From: Cysteiniphilum litorale
GTDB taxonomy: Bacteria > Pseudomonadota > Gammaproteobacteria > Francisellales > Francisellaceae
Reading direction: 5' to 3'
DNA length: 44,254 nucleotides
Assembly (NCBI RefSeq): GCF_003428165.1
Contig: NZ_QLIQ01000025.1
Location: 1-44,254 of the forward strand
Translations under genes and position numbers: made by a program
Shown: piece after piece, positions 1 through 7,866 of the stretch
Layout: each line of letters opens with the position of its first letter
Numbering within the stretch: position 1 is the stretch's first letter
The notes under the pieces: generated by a model
Databases searched by the model: none
What the model was told of the DNA's origin: nothing
Seen by the model: the letters and a program-made list of their open reading frames with translations, nothing else

Positions 1-45
1 ATCTTTAAAGTGATTTTCAAAAGTGGTGGATATTTCCTGAGTCAT
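1..45 (-). other. Possible 5' end of an ORF running off the left edge
   Basis: Fifteen in-frame codons read leftward from an ATG at 45 (MTQEISTTFENHFKD) and leave the window. There is no clear ribosome binding site close to the ATG. The stretch lies directly behind the broken RelA/SpoT gene and might be the start of a transposase or simply decayed sequence. Too little is visible to name it. Confidence 0.2.
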
Positions 46-99
46 AGCTAATACAATAGATTCCTTTGATGACAACTTCAAAGATAAATTTAGCAAAAG

Positions 100-402
100 T
101 CAACATATTTTAGATGGGACAGCCGTGCCTATATCTTGCATTCTACTGAGTTTCATTTCTAAATAGCGCTGCAGCTTTGCAGTAATAGAAGGAGTCCGCT
201 TAAGTCGTTGGCTCAAAATAGCACCTTTATTCAAAATCTTAGCTTTCTGCTTTAGCAATTTATAGGCGACACTTAGTGGCTGTGCATGCATTGCCCTCCA
301 GTTAGATAGTGCTTGTAAAGCTTCATCTGTTACATGATTTCTCAGGATTTTTCCTGCCTTATCAGCCTGGCTTTTTGAGATTGTTTGCTCGTCTGTAACC
401 AT
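100..402 (-). pseudogene. RelA/SpoT-domain protein, N-terminal fragment
   Basis: The 100 residues match the beginning of small RelA/SpoT nucleotidyltransferase-domain proteins (pppGpp synthetase-like): the segment ILSQRLKRTPSITAKLQRYL followed by MKLSRMQDIG is the family signature just before the conserved GGCRAV stretch. Here the reading frame leaves the family right after MQDIG: GCR is missing, TAVPSKIC follows, then a stop. The synthetase core that should come next is not found downstream, so the gene is truncated by deletion or insertion. Start at 402 is supported by an AGGA five bases upstream. No synthetase activity is expected from what remains. The family call is from motif recall; the truncation is seen directly. 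Confidence 0.7.
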
Positions 403-513
403 AACGTCCTGACTTTAGTGATGATATCAAATTCTTTTAACCATTATGACAGTAAATAACAAATAGTCTAACGGCATAACGGATATTCGACATTTTAATT
501 TATAAAATCTTTT

Positions 514-600
<87 letters not shown>

Positions 601-751
601 ACACAAACTCGTGTGAATGATAAATTGAGCTTCTCGCATCGCGAGAACAGGTGCTATTCTAGCTAAAGGGCATCTGATGTCAAATATTATTTAAGGCTTT
701 TCTAATAATTTATAGCCTAACGACAGCACCCAAAGCAACACAGAATACAAA

Positions 752-1840
752 TCAATCAAAATATCTTGATAAAAATTCTGATAAAGCGTTTTCTGAAACG
801 GACTTATCTACTTTTGCCTGACCAATCTCATCTAGCAAAATAAGTGTAATACCTGCTGTGGTGTTTTTCTTATCACGCAACATTGCTGCGATAAACTGTG
901 TCTTACTCAAGCCTTGTGGTAACACCACTGGCAGTGAGAAGCATTGCAGTAATGCGCGTATTCTTTGAACAACCGATTCATCAACAAACCCCAAGGATTG
1001 TGATAATTCTGCAGCCATTACCATGCCAATAGCAACCGCTTCACCGTGCTTTAACCCTTGATAGTTTTGACAACACTCAATGGCATGCCCAAAGGTGTGC
1101 CCAAGATTTAAAAGTGCGCGCACACCCGTTTTTTCTTCTTCATCAAGGCTTACCACATGCGCTTTAAGCTCGCAGCTTTTGGCAATCGCATAGATCAATG
1201 CATTTGGATCATACACTATTAATAGTTGAGCATTTTGCTCAAGCCATGCAAAGAAATCCGCATCAATAATACAGCCATATTTGATCACTTCTGCCATACC
1301 TGCGGCAAATTCACGTTGAGGTAAAGTCTTTAAAAATTGTGTTGACGTCATCACCAATTGCGGTTGGAAAAAAGCGCCAATCATATTCTTACCCAGTGGG
1401 TGATTAATCGCTGTTTTACCGCCTACAGACGAATCTACTTGTGACAATAAAGTCGTTGGAATCTGAATAACATTGGTACCGCGCTGATACGTAGCCGCAG
1501 CAAAACCTGTAATATCACCGATAACGCCACCACCTAAGGCAACAAGCACGCAATTACGCGTGTAATTACGCTCAAGCAAATGTTGATAGATCGTATTTAA
1601 AGAATCACTGTTTTTATGCGCTTCACCATCGGCCAAAATACAATGCGCATATTTAAAACATTCACCTTTAATGGCTTTATCCAATTGTGATAAATACAAA
1701 TCAGCAATTGTGGTATTGGTGACAACCAACACTTCTTTGTTTTTGATATAGGAAATAAGTCTTGCAAAATCAATATCAGGCGAAATCATGACAGGGTAAC
1801 TTGGCTTACCCTTAGGAGAAACAACAACTTCGGTGATCAC
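752..1840 (-). CDS. aroB: 3-dehydroquinate synthase
   Basis: AroB converts DAHP to 3-dehydroquinate in the cytosol, the second step of the shikimate pathway, using NAD and a divalent metal. The 362-residue length fits the family. Visible marks are the NAD-binding glycine stretch ALGGGVIGD, the segment [23 protein letters not shown] region, the metal ligand Glu in [11 protein letters not shown], and the two metal-binding histidines in [12 protein letters not shown] and [11 protein letters not shown]. Its ATG overlaps the aroK stop by four bases (ATGA), so the two are translationally coupled with aroK first. Unlike many gammaproteobacteria, no pilMNOPQ genes sit upstream in this stretch. Confidence 0.97.
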   Translation of the reverse strand: MITEVVVSPKGKPSYPVMISPDIDFARLISYIKNKEVLVVTNTTIADLYLSQLDKAIKGECFKYAHCILADGEAHKNSDSLNTIYQHLLERNYTRNCVLVALGGGVIGDITGFAAATYQRGTNVIQIPTTLLSQVDSSVGGKTAINHPLGKNMIGAFFQPQLVMTSTQFLKTLPQREFAAGMAEVIKYGCIIDADFFAWLEQNAQLLIVYDPNALIYAIAKSCELKAHVVSLDEEEKTGVRALLNLGHTFGHAIECCQNYQGLKHGEAVAIGMVMAAELSQSLGFVDESVVQRIRALLQCFSLPVVLPQGLSKTQFIAAMLRDKKNTTAGITLILLDEIGQAKVDKSVSENALSEFLSRYFD

Positions 1841-2361
1841 ACCGCCTCTTCCATTAATAGATTTGTGATTTTTTGCACTACATTGCGCACGGTCGTTTCA
1901 CTTGTCTCAATGGTAATATCGGCAATCTCTTGATATAACGGCTCACGCTCTGCCATTAATTTCTTCAGTTGTGCTTCCTTATCATCGACTTGTAATAATG
2001 GACGCTTTTTATCTTTGGCTGTACGTTCTAATTGTTGCTCAATTGAGGCTTGCAAATAGACTACTTTGCCACGTGATGACAAAAGCGTTCTATTCTCAGG
2101 CAGAATAATCGCACCCCCACCAGTAGCCAAAACAATACCTTGACGAGTCGCTAAATCACCTAGCACTTCCTGCTCTCTTTTTCTAAAGCCCTCTTCGCCC
2201 TCAATATCAAAAATCCAATCAATATCAACGCCACAACGTTGCTCAATTTCACGATCTGAATCGACAAAATCAAGCTTAAGCTCGCTTGCTAATTGACGAC
2301 CTATTGTACTCTTGCCAGCACCAACTGGCCCAATCAAGAAAACATTTTGAGTAATAATCAT
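1837..2361 (-). CDS. aroK: Shikimate kinase
   Basis: AroK phosphorylates shikimate with ATP. The 174-residue protein has the Walker A loop GPVGAGKST near residues 11-19, the shikimate-binding DSD (in [11 protein letters not shown]), the glycine-rich GGGA at about residue 80, and the lid region with KDKKRPLL. It is the first gene of the aroK-aroB pair. A 15-base inverted repeat lies about 20 bases upstream of the start. Confidence 0.96.
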   Translation of the reverse strand: MIITQNVFLIGPVGAGKSTIGRQLASELKLDFVDSDREIEQRCGVDIDWIFDIEGEEGFRKREQEVLGDLATRQGIVLATGGGAIILPENRTLLSSRGKVVYLQASIEQQLERTAKDKKRPLLQVDDKEAQLKKLMAEREPLYQEIADITIETSETTVRNVVQKITNLLMEEAV

Positions 2362-2380
2362 TTTTCTCTACATTACGTTA

Positions 2381-2395
2381 ATGTGTTTAACACAT
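2381..2395. promoter_or_regulatory. Inverted repeat upstream of aroK
   Basis: ATGTGTTTAACACAT is a perfect 7-base inverted repeat with a one-base centre, 20 bases upstream of the aroK start. It could be an operator for aroKB, but no regulator is implied by the neighbours. The rest of the 240-base gap up to the DUF2062 gene is A/T-rich with no other feature I can support. Confidence 0.3.
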
Positions 2396-2601
2396 AGACC
2401 CACAACACGATCATAACTTTGCATGATCCACTTCAAAAAACCAAAACAAAATACACAAAAAAGTCATTTTAATCAAGATTTTTTGCACGAAAGAGATCTT
2501 GGCATCGCGGATAGATTTTTTATTTTTTTGCCGGTGTTCAACAGCTTTTATCATCACTTTTTGCTATGATTTCCGAAGTTTATGAATAATGGAAATACAT
2601 C

Positions 2602-3090
2602 GTGAAGCGCAAATGGCTGCCCAGCAAAGAGGAATTGAAAGAACATAAATGGTTGCGCTTTTTACACAAACACATGCATCATAATTTCTTATGGCAATTT
2701 GATAAAAGCAGTGTCAGCAAAGCCTGTGTTATTGGTGGCTTTATGTGTATGATGCCGATGCCATTTCAAATGGTGCCTGCCGCCATTTTGGCACTTTTTC
2801 TACGTGCTAACTTGATTATTGCCGTTGCATTAGTATGGATCAGCAATCCCATTACCATGCTGCCAATGATGTATGGTGCCTATTTATTTGGTTGCTTTGT
2901 TCTAAATAAAACACCACTTTTTCATGAGGAGAACTTTGCGTGGCATCAGATGATTACGCATATCCACAGTATTTTTATGCCACTGATAACAGGATGCGTG
3001 ATTATCGGCTTGGTTCTTGGGATCATATTGGCAAGCATTAGCTGGTTTGGGTTTGCTTTGTTTAAGCCCAAAAACAATAAACATAATTAA
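2602..3090 (+). CDS. DUF2062 domain membrane protein
   Basis: A 162-residue protein with a GTG start preceded by GGAA. The conserved DUF2062 core is seen: KACVIGGFMCMMPMPFQM, a hydrophobic helix, then LVWISNPITMLPMMYGAYLFG, then a last membrane helix near residues 130-155 and a short basic tail. DUF2062 proteins are small inner-membrane proteins of unknown function, common in gammaproteobacteria. It stands alone on the plus strand, divergent from aroK. No specific role can be read from the context. Confidence 0.85.
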   Translation: MKRKWLPSKEELKEHKWLRFLHKHMHHNFLWQFDKSSVSKACVIGGFMCMMPMPFQMVPAAILALFLRANLIIAVALVWISNPITMLPMMYGAYLFGCFVLNKTPLFHEENFAWHQMITHIHSIFMPLITGCVIIGLVLGIILASISWFGFALFKPKNNKHN

Positions 3091-3098
3091 AATAACCG

Positions 3099-3123
3099 TA
3101 CCCTGAGCGTAAGTCGAAGGGTA
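3099..3123. repeat. REP-like palindrome
   Basis: TACCCT...AGGGTA arms enclose GAGCGTAAGTCGA, nine bases after the DUF2062 stop. This type of short intergenic palindrome (ccctgagcg...gtcgaaggg) recurs in many bacterial genomes. It may form the 3' end hairpin of the DUF2062 transcript, though no T-run follows. Confidence 0.6.
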
Positions 3124-3162
3124 TATTTAAGGTAAAGGATTAGGAATAAATTGAGCTTTAAT

Positions 3163-3212
3163 CACCCCTCACCCGTACAGCTTAAGCTGTACGAGCAATC
3201 CCGCAAGGGGAT
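3163..3212. repeat. Compound palindromic intergenic repeat
   Basis: An 18-base perfect palindrome, GTACAGCTTAAGCTGTAC (3175-3192), is flanked by C-rich and G-rich arms (CACCCCTCACCC on the left, CCCGCAAGGGG on the right). It looks like a dispersed intergenic repeat. It sits between a REP-like element and MITE copy A. Confidence 0.5.
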
Positions 3213-3301
3213 AGGTACTAACTCATCATTATTAGAAAGCTTAGCTTATAAAGGCTCCAACTTACACCTAAGTCAAGGCATATACAATTTTAAATAAGTA
3301 A

Positions 3302-3478
3302 CTGAAGTTACGCACTTTAGAAAAACTATGACTTTATAAACACCCCGTCAGCCTACGGCTGCCACCCCTCTTGAAAAGAGGGGAATTAGGCAACGGTAAT
3401 TTTATATTCCCCTCTTTGCAAGAGAGGTGCCGAGCTTGCGAGGCGGGGTGTTGAAATAGAAAAAGTACGTAACTCCAA
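3302..3478 (-). mobile_element. MITE, copy A
   Basis: A 177-base non-coding element with terminal inverted repeats: CTGAAGTTACGCACTTT on the left and a right end matching the complement of CTGGAGTTACG (last base changed). It is flanked by a perfect 7-base duplication TAAGTAA at 3295-3301 and 3479-3485, the mark of transposition. The interior contains two C/G-rich inverted segments (CCCCTCTT...AAGAGGGG type). It is inverted relative to the copies at 7686 and 37573. No transposase is encoded. It lies about 40 bases upstream of the ligase gene. Confidence 0.85.
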
Positions 3479-3519
3479 TAAGTAACAACAAGTAGGAACA
3501 TAAGACAGGAAATTATAAC

Positions 3520-4893
3520 ATGCTAAACAAAAAATTTCTTTCATCCAATAACACTGAGCATTTTATCTATGGCGTGATGCTTATTGGACTCATTCTGGTC
3601 TTTTGGAGTCCGATTGGTATGATGAAAATCTCAATGGAAAACACATTAATGCTCTACGTTTGGCGTGGGATTACCGCACTTTTTTGTTGGATTGTGGTTT
3701 TGATTTTATTTACCGCAAGTCGTGACGCACGAAATGGTATTTTAGCGACATTTAATGCACTTTCTACTTGGATTAAAAGTCTGATCATCTTATTCTTTTG
3801 CATTGGTATTATCTCAGCAAGCTTAGCATTTCATCCGGCGACTGCTTTTAAAGGCATATCAATCGACATCACACTGCTACTTAGCGTGCTATTCTTAGCG
3901 CATTATTTTAGTCGATTTCCCGATCATGTTCGTTGGCTTATTGGCGTTGTGATTATTTGCGCTATTAGCTACTTATTTGTGCTGATACTCAATGTGTTAC
4001 TTGCGCACTTTTATTTCCCACCGAAAATTGCACAGTTTAATTTTCCTGAGTTTTTCTTGCGTCAATTTAACTTTGCTAATCCGCGATTTTTTGATCATTT
4101 TGCAACTTGGTTTTTGCCAATTTTATGCTTACCGTTATTAAGTCATAATTATAGTCGTGCATTTAAAGTATTAAGCTTAATTGCGATGGCGTCTCTGTGG
4201 TTTGTCGTTATCGCACATAGCTCACGCGCTTTAATTCTCGAGTACATTGTTATCACGCTTGTTCTTGGCATTTTAAACCATAAAATATTGATCCGTTTTC
4301 TTGGTTGGCAAGTCTTGGCAGTTATTATTGGCGCCCTACTGTTTTATATAATTCACAACATTGTTGGTGGTGAGACGGTACTCGCACGCAATATTTTTGC
4401 CAATCAGGATCGCTGGAGCTTATGGGCGAAATCACTGGCATTAGCTGCACATTACCCACTACTTGGTGTCGGTGAATTAAATGCGTTGTATTATCTTAAA
4501 GACTATCCGCATAATATTATCCTAACGATTGCCTGCCAGTGGGGTGTTATTGGACTGATGTGTTTTCTACTCGTTGGTTTGCGTGCTTTTCGTCGTGCGT
4601 GTGAATATATGCCGAGTCATAAACAATCGGCCTTATATTTTGTTGCCTTTGCTAGTGTATTGGCAGGGATGACCCATGCACTTGTCAGTAATCTCTTTAA
4701 ACTACAATTAAGTCAATTTAGCTTAGTATTTGCTATGGGACTGTTACTATCCTTTATACCTGAGCTTATGAAAAACAATCAAGGGATTCAAAATAGCACG
4801 CAAAAAAAATGCCATCTATTAGTGATGGCACTTTGTTTTGTGTTGATTATTTTATTATTTATCTTACCGTTTTTATATCAAACGGCTATTTAA
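3520..4893 (+). CDS. O-antigen ligase family protein, possible pilin O-oligosaccharyltransferase
   Basis: A 457-residue inner-membrane protein with about twelve hydrophobic helices and a large periplasmic loop. It has the Wzy_C/WaaL-type organisation, with HNIILTIACQWGVIGL near residue 331 carrying the histidine typical of this fold. Members move lipid-linked glycans onto lipid A core or onto pilin (PglL/PilO/TfpO type). Its stop lies two bases from the end of the convergent type IV pilin gene, and TfpO-type ligases are classically pilA neighbours, so pilin is the likely acceptor. That link is inference; a lipid A core ligase is the alternative. The start at 3520 follows ACAGGA at suitable spacing. 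Confidence 0.72.
   Translation: MLNKKFLSSNNTEHFIYGVMLIGLILVFWSPIGMMKISMENTLMLYVWRGITALFCWIVVLILFTASRDARNGILATFNALSTWIKSLIILFFCIGIISASLAFHPATAFKGISIDITLLLSVLFLAHYFSRFPDHVRWLIGVVIICAISYLFVLILNVLLAHFYFPPKIAQFNFPEFFLRQFNFANPRFFDHFATWFLPILCLPLLSHNYSRAFKVLSLIAMASLWFVVIAHSSRALILEYIVITLVLGILNHKILIRFLGWQVLAVIIGALLFYIIHNIVGGETVLARNIFANQDRWSLWAKSLALAAHYPLLGVGELNALYYLKDYPHNIILTIACQWGVIGLMCFLLVGLRAFRRACEYMPSHKQSALYFVAFASVLAGMTHALVSNLFKLQLSQFSLVFAMGLLLSFIPELMKNNQGIQNSTQKKCHLLVMALCFVLIILLFILPFLYQTAI
4802..4830 (-). terminator. Rho-independent terminator of the pilin gene
   Basis: On the minus strand TGCCATC, a 7-base loop and GATGGCA form a hairpin followed by eight T. It starts 65 bases past the pilin stop codon. 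The terminator is embedded in the opposing ligase coding sequence. Confidence 0.75.
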
Positions 4894-4895
4894 AT

Positions 4896-5333
4896 TTAGA
4901 TACCATCACAAGGAGATGAGTCATAAGTCCCTGTTGAAGAGCATGCCCAAGTTACACCTGCACTTCCGACTGATGGGGTAAAGAATAATGTATTACCATT
5001 TAAACTACCTGCAGCTGTACCAAATGTATAGGTGATCACACCTGCTGCATTTGATGCTACTGCACCATATTTACCCGTCTTGGTACCACCTGTTGTCGCT
5101 AATCCTGAAATAGTACCGCTCGTAATCCCTTTAGCGTTAATCTGCTCAGCGACATACGTTTTATCTGAACCGATAAATGAATAGGCTTCAGCTGTTTTTG
5201 CGCGAGCTGTATAACTGGTATACATTGGAACCGCAATTGCTGTTAAAATCGCAATAATCGCAATCACAATCAATAATTCAATTAATGAGAAACCTTTTTG
5301 CTTTCTCATTTTTTTAATTTGCTTAATGTCCAT
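4896..5333 (-). CDS. Type IV major pilin-like protein
   Basis: A 145-residue type IVa prepilin. The leader is basic ([14 protein letters not shown]), cleavage is expected between Gly14 and Phe15, and Glu19 is the conserved mature Glu5 in [19 protein letters not shown]. The C-terminal disulfide loop is formed by Cys131 and Cys142 ([12 protein letters not shown]), rich in Ser/Thr that could be glycosylated. The start is chosen at 5333 because GAGGAG lies just upstream; a second ATG at residue 9 would give a shorter leader. No pilus assembly genes adjoin it, so this is an isolated pilin gene next to a probable ligase. The 227-base upstream gap up to 5560 holds its promoter region; I could not pick out a convincing sigma-54 site. 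Confidence 0.92.
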   Translation of the reverse strand: MDIKQIKKMRKQKGFSLIELLIVIAIIAILTAIAVPMYTSYTARAKTAEAYSFIGSDKTYVAEQINAKGITSGTISGLATTGGTKTGKYGAVASNAAGVITYTFGTAAGSLNGNTLFFTPSVGSAGVTWACSSTGTYDSSPCDGI

Positions 5334-5560
5334 AACTATTCTCCTCTTTATTTTTATCTTTTTTATTTCATGTTTTTCATGTTGGTTGGGGGCACAATAA
5401 GCGCTTGAGCTTTTTGTATTAGAAAGCTAGCTCACAGTTGCTTTTTGCGCAAGTAAGTTATCGAAAAAAATAGTGTTTTTTAAGCTTAATTTAGTAAAAA
5501 ACGAAATAAGCTCATCTAATGTGCGAGATTAGCCATAAGCCATTAACAACAACAGCCTAA

Positions 5561-6469
5561 TTATCGCACAGATAATCGATAATAACGTTTAAGCATACTC
5601 TCATTACCACTAACACCTCCACAGTGCAGATAGATAATGGGTTGAGGTAGTTCATAATAAGACTCAAGCATTACCTGCCAAGTTAATGGATCATACAACA
5701 AGTCAAACTCAATGCCCGTTTGCTCTTTAAGTTTATAATACATTGCCAAATGCTCAGGATAGCAAACGCCGAAGTGATATTTCTTTAAAGGTGATAGTAT
5801 TGTTGGTAAACGCCATTTTCCCTGAGACAACGCATTCATTTGATCATATAAATAATCCTTATCACCAACGCAAGCCACGGTATAAACTTGATAAGCTTGA
5901 TCGATATGTTGCTGTAAATATAATGCACTCACTCCCGTACCGGAAGCAATGACAATACTCGCTTGCCTTATTTGGCTTATATTGCGTGATTTAAGGTAAT
6001 CATTAATTTTCTTAGCACATAGTTTCAAGCCTTCTTCAGCGCGCCTATCTGCGCCACCTTGAGCTAAAAACAAGATATCTGGATCTTCTTTATAATGATT
6101 TTTGATAGTTGCTAAAGTTAATACTTGATCAGTACAACGCGCTGTCATCCCAAGTGATAATGCCGCTTTATAATTACCAAAGGGCATATTCTTCAGTGTC
6201 TTAGGTAATGGTTTTAACCAATAATCAAAAGACAACTTATGTAAAGCGCAAAATTGCGCTAATGCCAACATATAATTGGATTGCGCACCACCAAACGATA
6301 CGATTTTTTTGATATGTGGATTGCGCTTGATATGCTTGATAAGCCAATAGAGCTTATAAGCCTTATTGCCTGAGAATAGCGGATGAATTAAATCATCGCG
6401 TTTAATAATAAATGCTAAGCCATCAACCTCGACTTCCTCGAAGATCGGCTTATTGAAATGGATGATGAT
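5561..6469 (-). CDS. PLP-dependent D-cysteine desulfhydrase / ACC deaminase family protein with no standard start codon
   Basis: Family homology spans the whole frame from about 6460 to 5561: FIIKRDDLIHPLFSGNK carries the PLP lysine (about residue 36), and SFGGAQSNYMLALA is the next conserved block. The first ATG in frame (6271) is inside SNYMLA and would remove the PLP lysine, so it cannot be the true start. An in-frame TGA at 6486-6484 closes the frame upstream. Between it and the conserved block there is no ATG, GTG or TTG. The only candidates are three ATC codons at 6469-6461, the first overlapping the rubredoxin stop as TAATC, with GGAG 5-11 bases ahead. Either AUC starts translation by coupling, or a TAATG start has been lost. 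Members split D-cysteine or related amino acids. About 302 residues. Confidence 0.7.
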   Translation of the reverse strand: MIIHFNKPIFEEVEVDGLAFIIKRDDLIHPLFSGNKAYKLYWLIKHIKRNPHIKKIVSFGGAQSNYMLALAQFCALHKLSFDYWLKPLPKTLKNMPFGNYKAALSLGMTARCTDQVLTLATIKNHYKEDPDILFLAQGGADRRAEEGLKLCAKKINDYLKSRNISQIRQASIVIASGTGVSALYLQQHIDQAYQVYTVACVGDKDYLYDQMNALSQGKWRLPTILSPLKKYHFGVCYPEHLAMYYKLKEQTGIEFDLLYDPLTWQVMLESYYELPQPIIYLHCGGVSGNESMLKRYYRLSVR

Positions 6470-6690
6470 TAGATCTCCATCATCTCAAAATCTTCTTTAC
6501 CAACGCCACAATCAGGGCATTCAAAGTCATCCGGAATATCTTCCCACTTGGTGCCTGGATGGATACCATCTTCTGGCCAGCCTTCGGCCTCGTCGTAAAT
6601 CCAACCACATACCACACACATATATCTTTTGTATTCTAATTCTGACATCTCTTGACTCTTTTCTTGGCTCTTTGGCTTACTAATTAACAT
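6469..6690 (-). CDS. Rubredoxin
   Basis: A one-iron electron carrier. The two ligand pairs are plain: [11 protein letters not shown] near the start and [11 protein letters not shown] near the end, with the conserved [10 protein letters not shown] loop. The given start yields 73 residues; an internal ATG at 6648 ([13 protein letters not shown]) gives 59, nearer the usual 52-56. AGGTG precedes the first ATG and AAGAG the second, so the choice is open. Its stop codon overlaps the first codon available to the PLP enzyme downstream, so the two are probably co-transcribed. The redox partner is not in the window. Confidence 0.95.
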   Translation of the reverse strand: MLISKPKSQEKSQEMSELEYKRYMCVVCGWIYDEAEGWPEDGIHPGTKWEDIPDDFECPDCGVGKEDFEMMEI

Positions 6691-6734
6691 TTGACACCTG
6701 TAACAGTGGGTTCGTCCAAATTATGGCGCACATC

Positions 6735-7649
6735 TTACTGTTTTGTGTTGTTAATGTTAAGTGATTTATCCTCTAATATTTTACTCATCATGACATCATT
6801 TTGCTGCCATAGTTCATTAATCCACGCTTGAAAGCGCATCTTTGCTGCATCATCTTGGTAATAATTTTGATACGGGATATCCTCTGGCTCAATCAATTCA
6901 ATATGAATACGAACTTCATGAATAACGCCACATAGAAAATCCCAAAAACTCGGGAAATTATCAGGATAAACAATTGTCACATTTAAAACCCCTTTGATCT
7001 TATCACCCAAGACATCTAATGCAAGTGCGACACCTCCGGCTTTAGGCTGTAATAAATGCTTAAATTGCTTACCACCTTTAGCATGCTTTTGTAGCGTGAA
7101 ACGCGTTCCCTCAACAAAGTTAACAACCGACACATGGCGATTTTTAAAGCGTTGACAAGCGCGTCTTGTCTCAAGCAAATCTTGACCTTTTTTCTCAGGG
7201 TGCTTTTTAAGATAGTGTTTTGAATAGCGCTTCATTAACGGAAAATCCAACGCCCAACAGGCAATACCAATGATTGGCACATAGATAAGCTCTTTTTTCA
7301 TAAAGAACTTGGCAAAGGGGATTTTATTTAAAAACACCTGCTGCAATACGACGATATCAAGCCAACTTTGATGATTGCTTAAAATCAAATACGAGCGACA
7401 CATACTAAAATCTTGATAACCACTGACAATATATTTTGTCGGCAAAAGACATAAACTCACTTTGTTATTAATTGTCATCCACGACGTTGCCAAGAACATT
7501 AACATTTTCCCCACCGTATTTTGCCAAGCCTTTTGCGGAATTAATTTCAATAATGACAATATAATCACCGGTGCGCCAAAAATAATCGTATTAATGATTA
7601 ACAATAGCAACAGCACGACCCCAACTGCAATATGCCATACTTTTTTCAC
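6735..7649 (-). CDS. YihG-like lysophospholipid acyltransferase
   Basis: A 304-residue PlsC-superfamily protein with N-terminal membrane helices (residues 5-30). The catalytic HX4D motif is NHQSWLD, the glycine/glutamate block is VNFVEGTRFT, and the family's later proline-containing block is also present. The length and the spacing of motifs match YihG/YihR-type 1-acylglycerol-3-phosphate acyltransferases rather than the shorter PlsC. It would act at the inner membrane in phospholipid making or remodelling. MITE copy B lies in the gap in front of it, downstream of comEC. Confidence 0.88.
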   Translation of the reverse strand: MKKVWHIAVGVVLLLLLIINTIIFGAPVIILSLLKLIPQKAWQNTVGKMLMFLATSWMTINNKVSLCLLPTKYIVSGYQDFSMCRSYLILSNHQSWLDIVVLQQVFLNKIPFAKFFMKKELIYVPIIGIACWALDFPLMKRYSKHYLKKHPEKKGQDLLETRRACQRFKNRHVSVVNFVEGTRFTLQKHAKGGKQFKHLLQPKAGGVALALDVLGDKIKGVLNVTIVYPDNFPSFWDFLCGVIHEVRIHIELIEPEDIPYQNYYQDDAAKMRFQAWINELWQQNDVMMSKILEDKSLNINNTKQ

Positions 7650-7685
7650 ACCTGCTCTCCAGTTTTTCTTTTAGTTTTGTTTTAG

Positions 7686-7862
7686 CTGGAGCCCCACATT
7701 TTTTCTATTTCAACACCCCGCCTCACAAGTTCGGCACCCCTCTTTCTAAGAGGGGAATATAAAATCACCATTGCCCAACTCCCCTCTTTGCAAGAGGGGT
7801 GGCAGTCGCAGACTGACGGGGTGTTTCTAAATCATAGTTTTTTAAAAAATGCGCAACTCCAC
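7686..7862 (+). mobile_element. MITE, copy B
   Basis: A 177-base relative of the elements at 3302 and 37573, in the same orientation as the latter. The right end reads GCGCAACTCCA and the left end starts CTGGAG but is then diverged (CCCCACATTT). The interior arms CCCCTCTTTCTAAGAGGGG and the matching right-hand pair are kept. No 7-base target duplication is visible (GTTTTAG left, TTATTTA right), so this copy is older or has lost a flank. Its right end sits four bases after the comEC stop, so its hairpins may now end the comEC transcript. Confidence 0.8.
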
Positions 7863-7866
7863 TTAT

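Noticed and set aside
3330-3450. Possible CRISPR-like repeats in the C/G-rich arms
   Set aside because: The units are inverted, not direct, and belong to the MITE interior; no spacer array exists.
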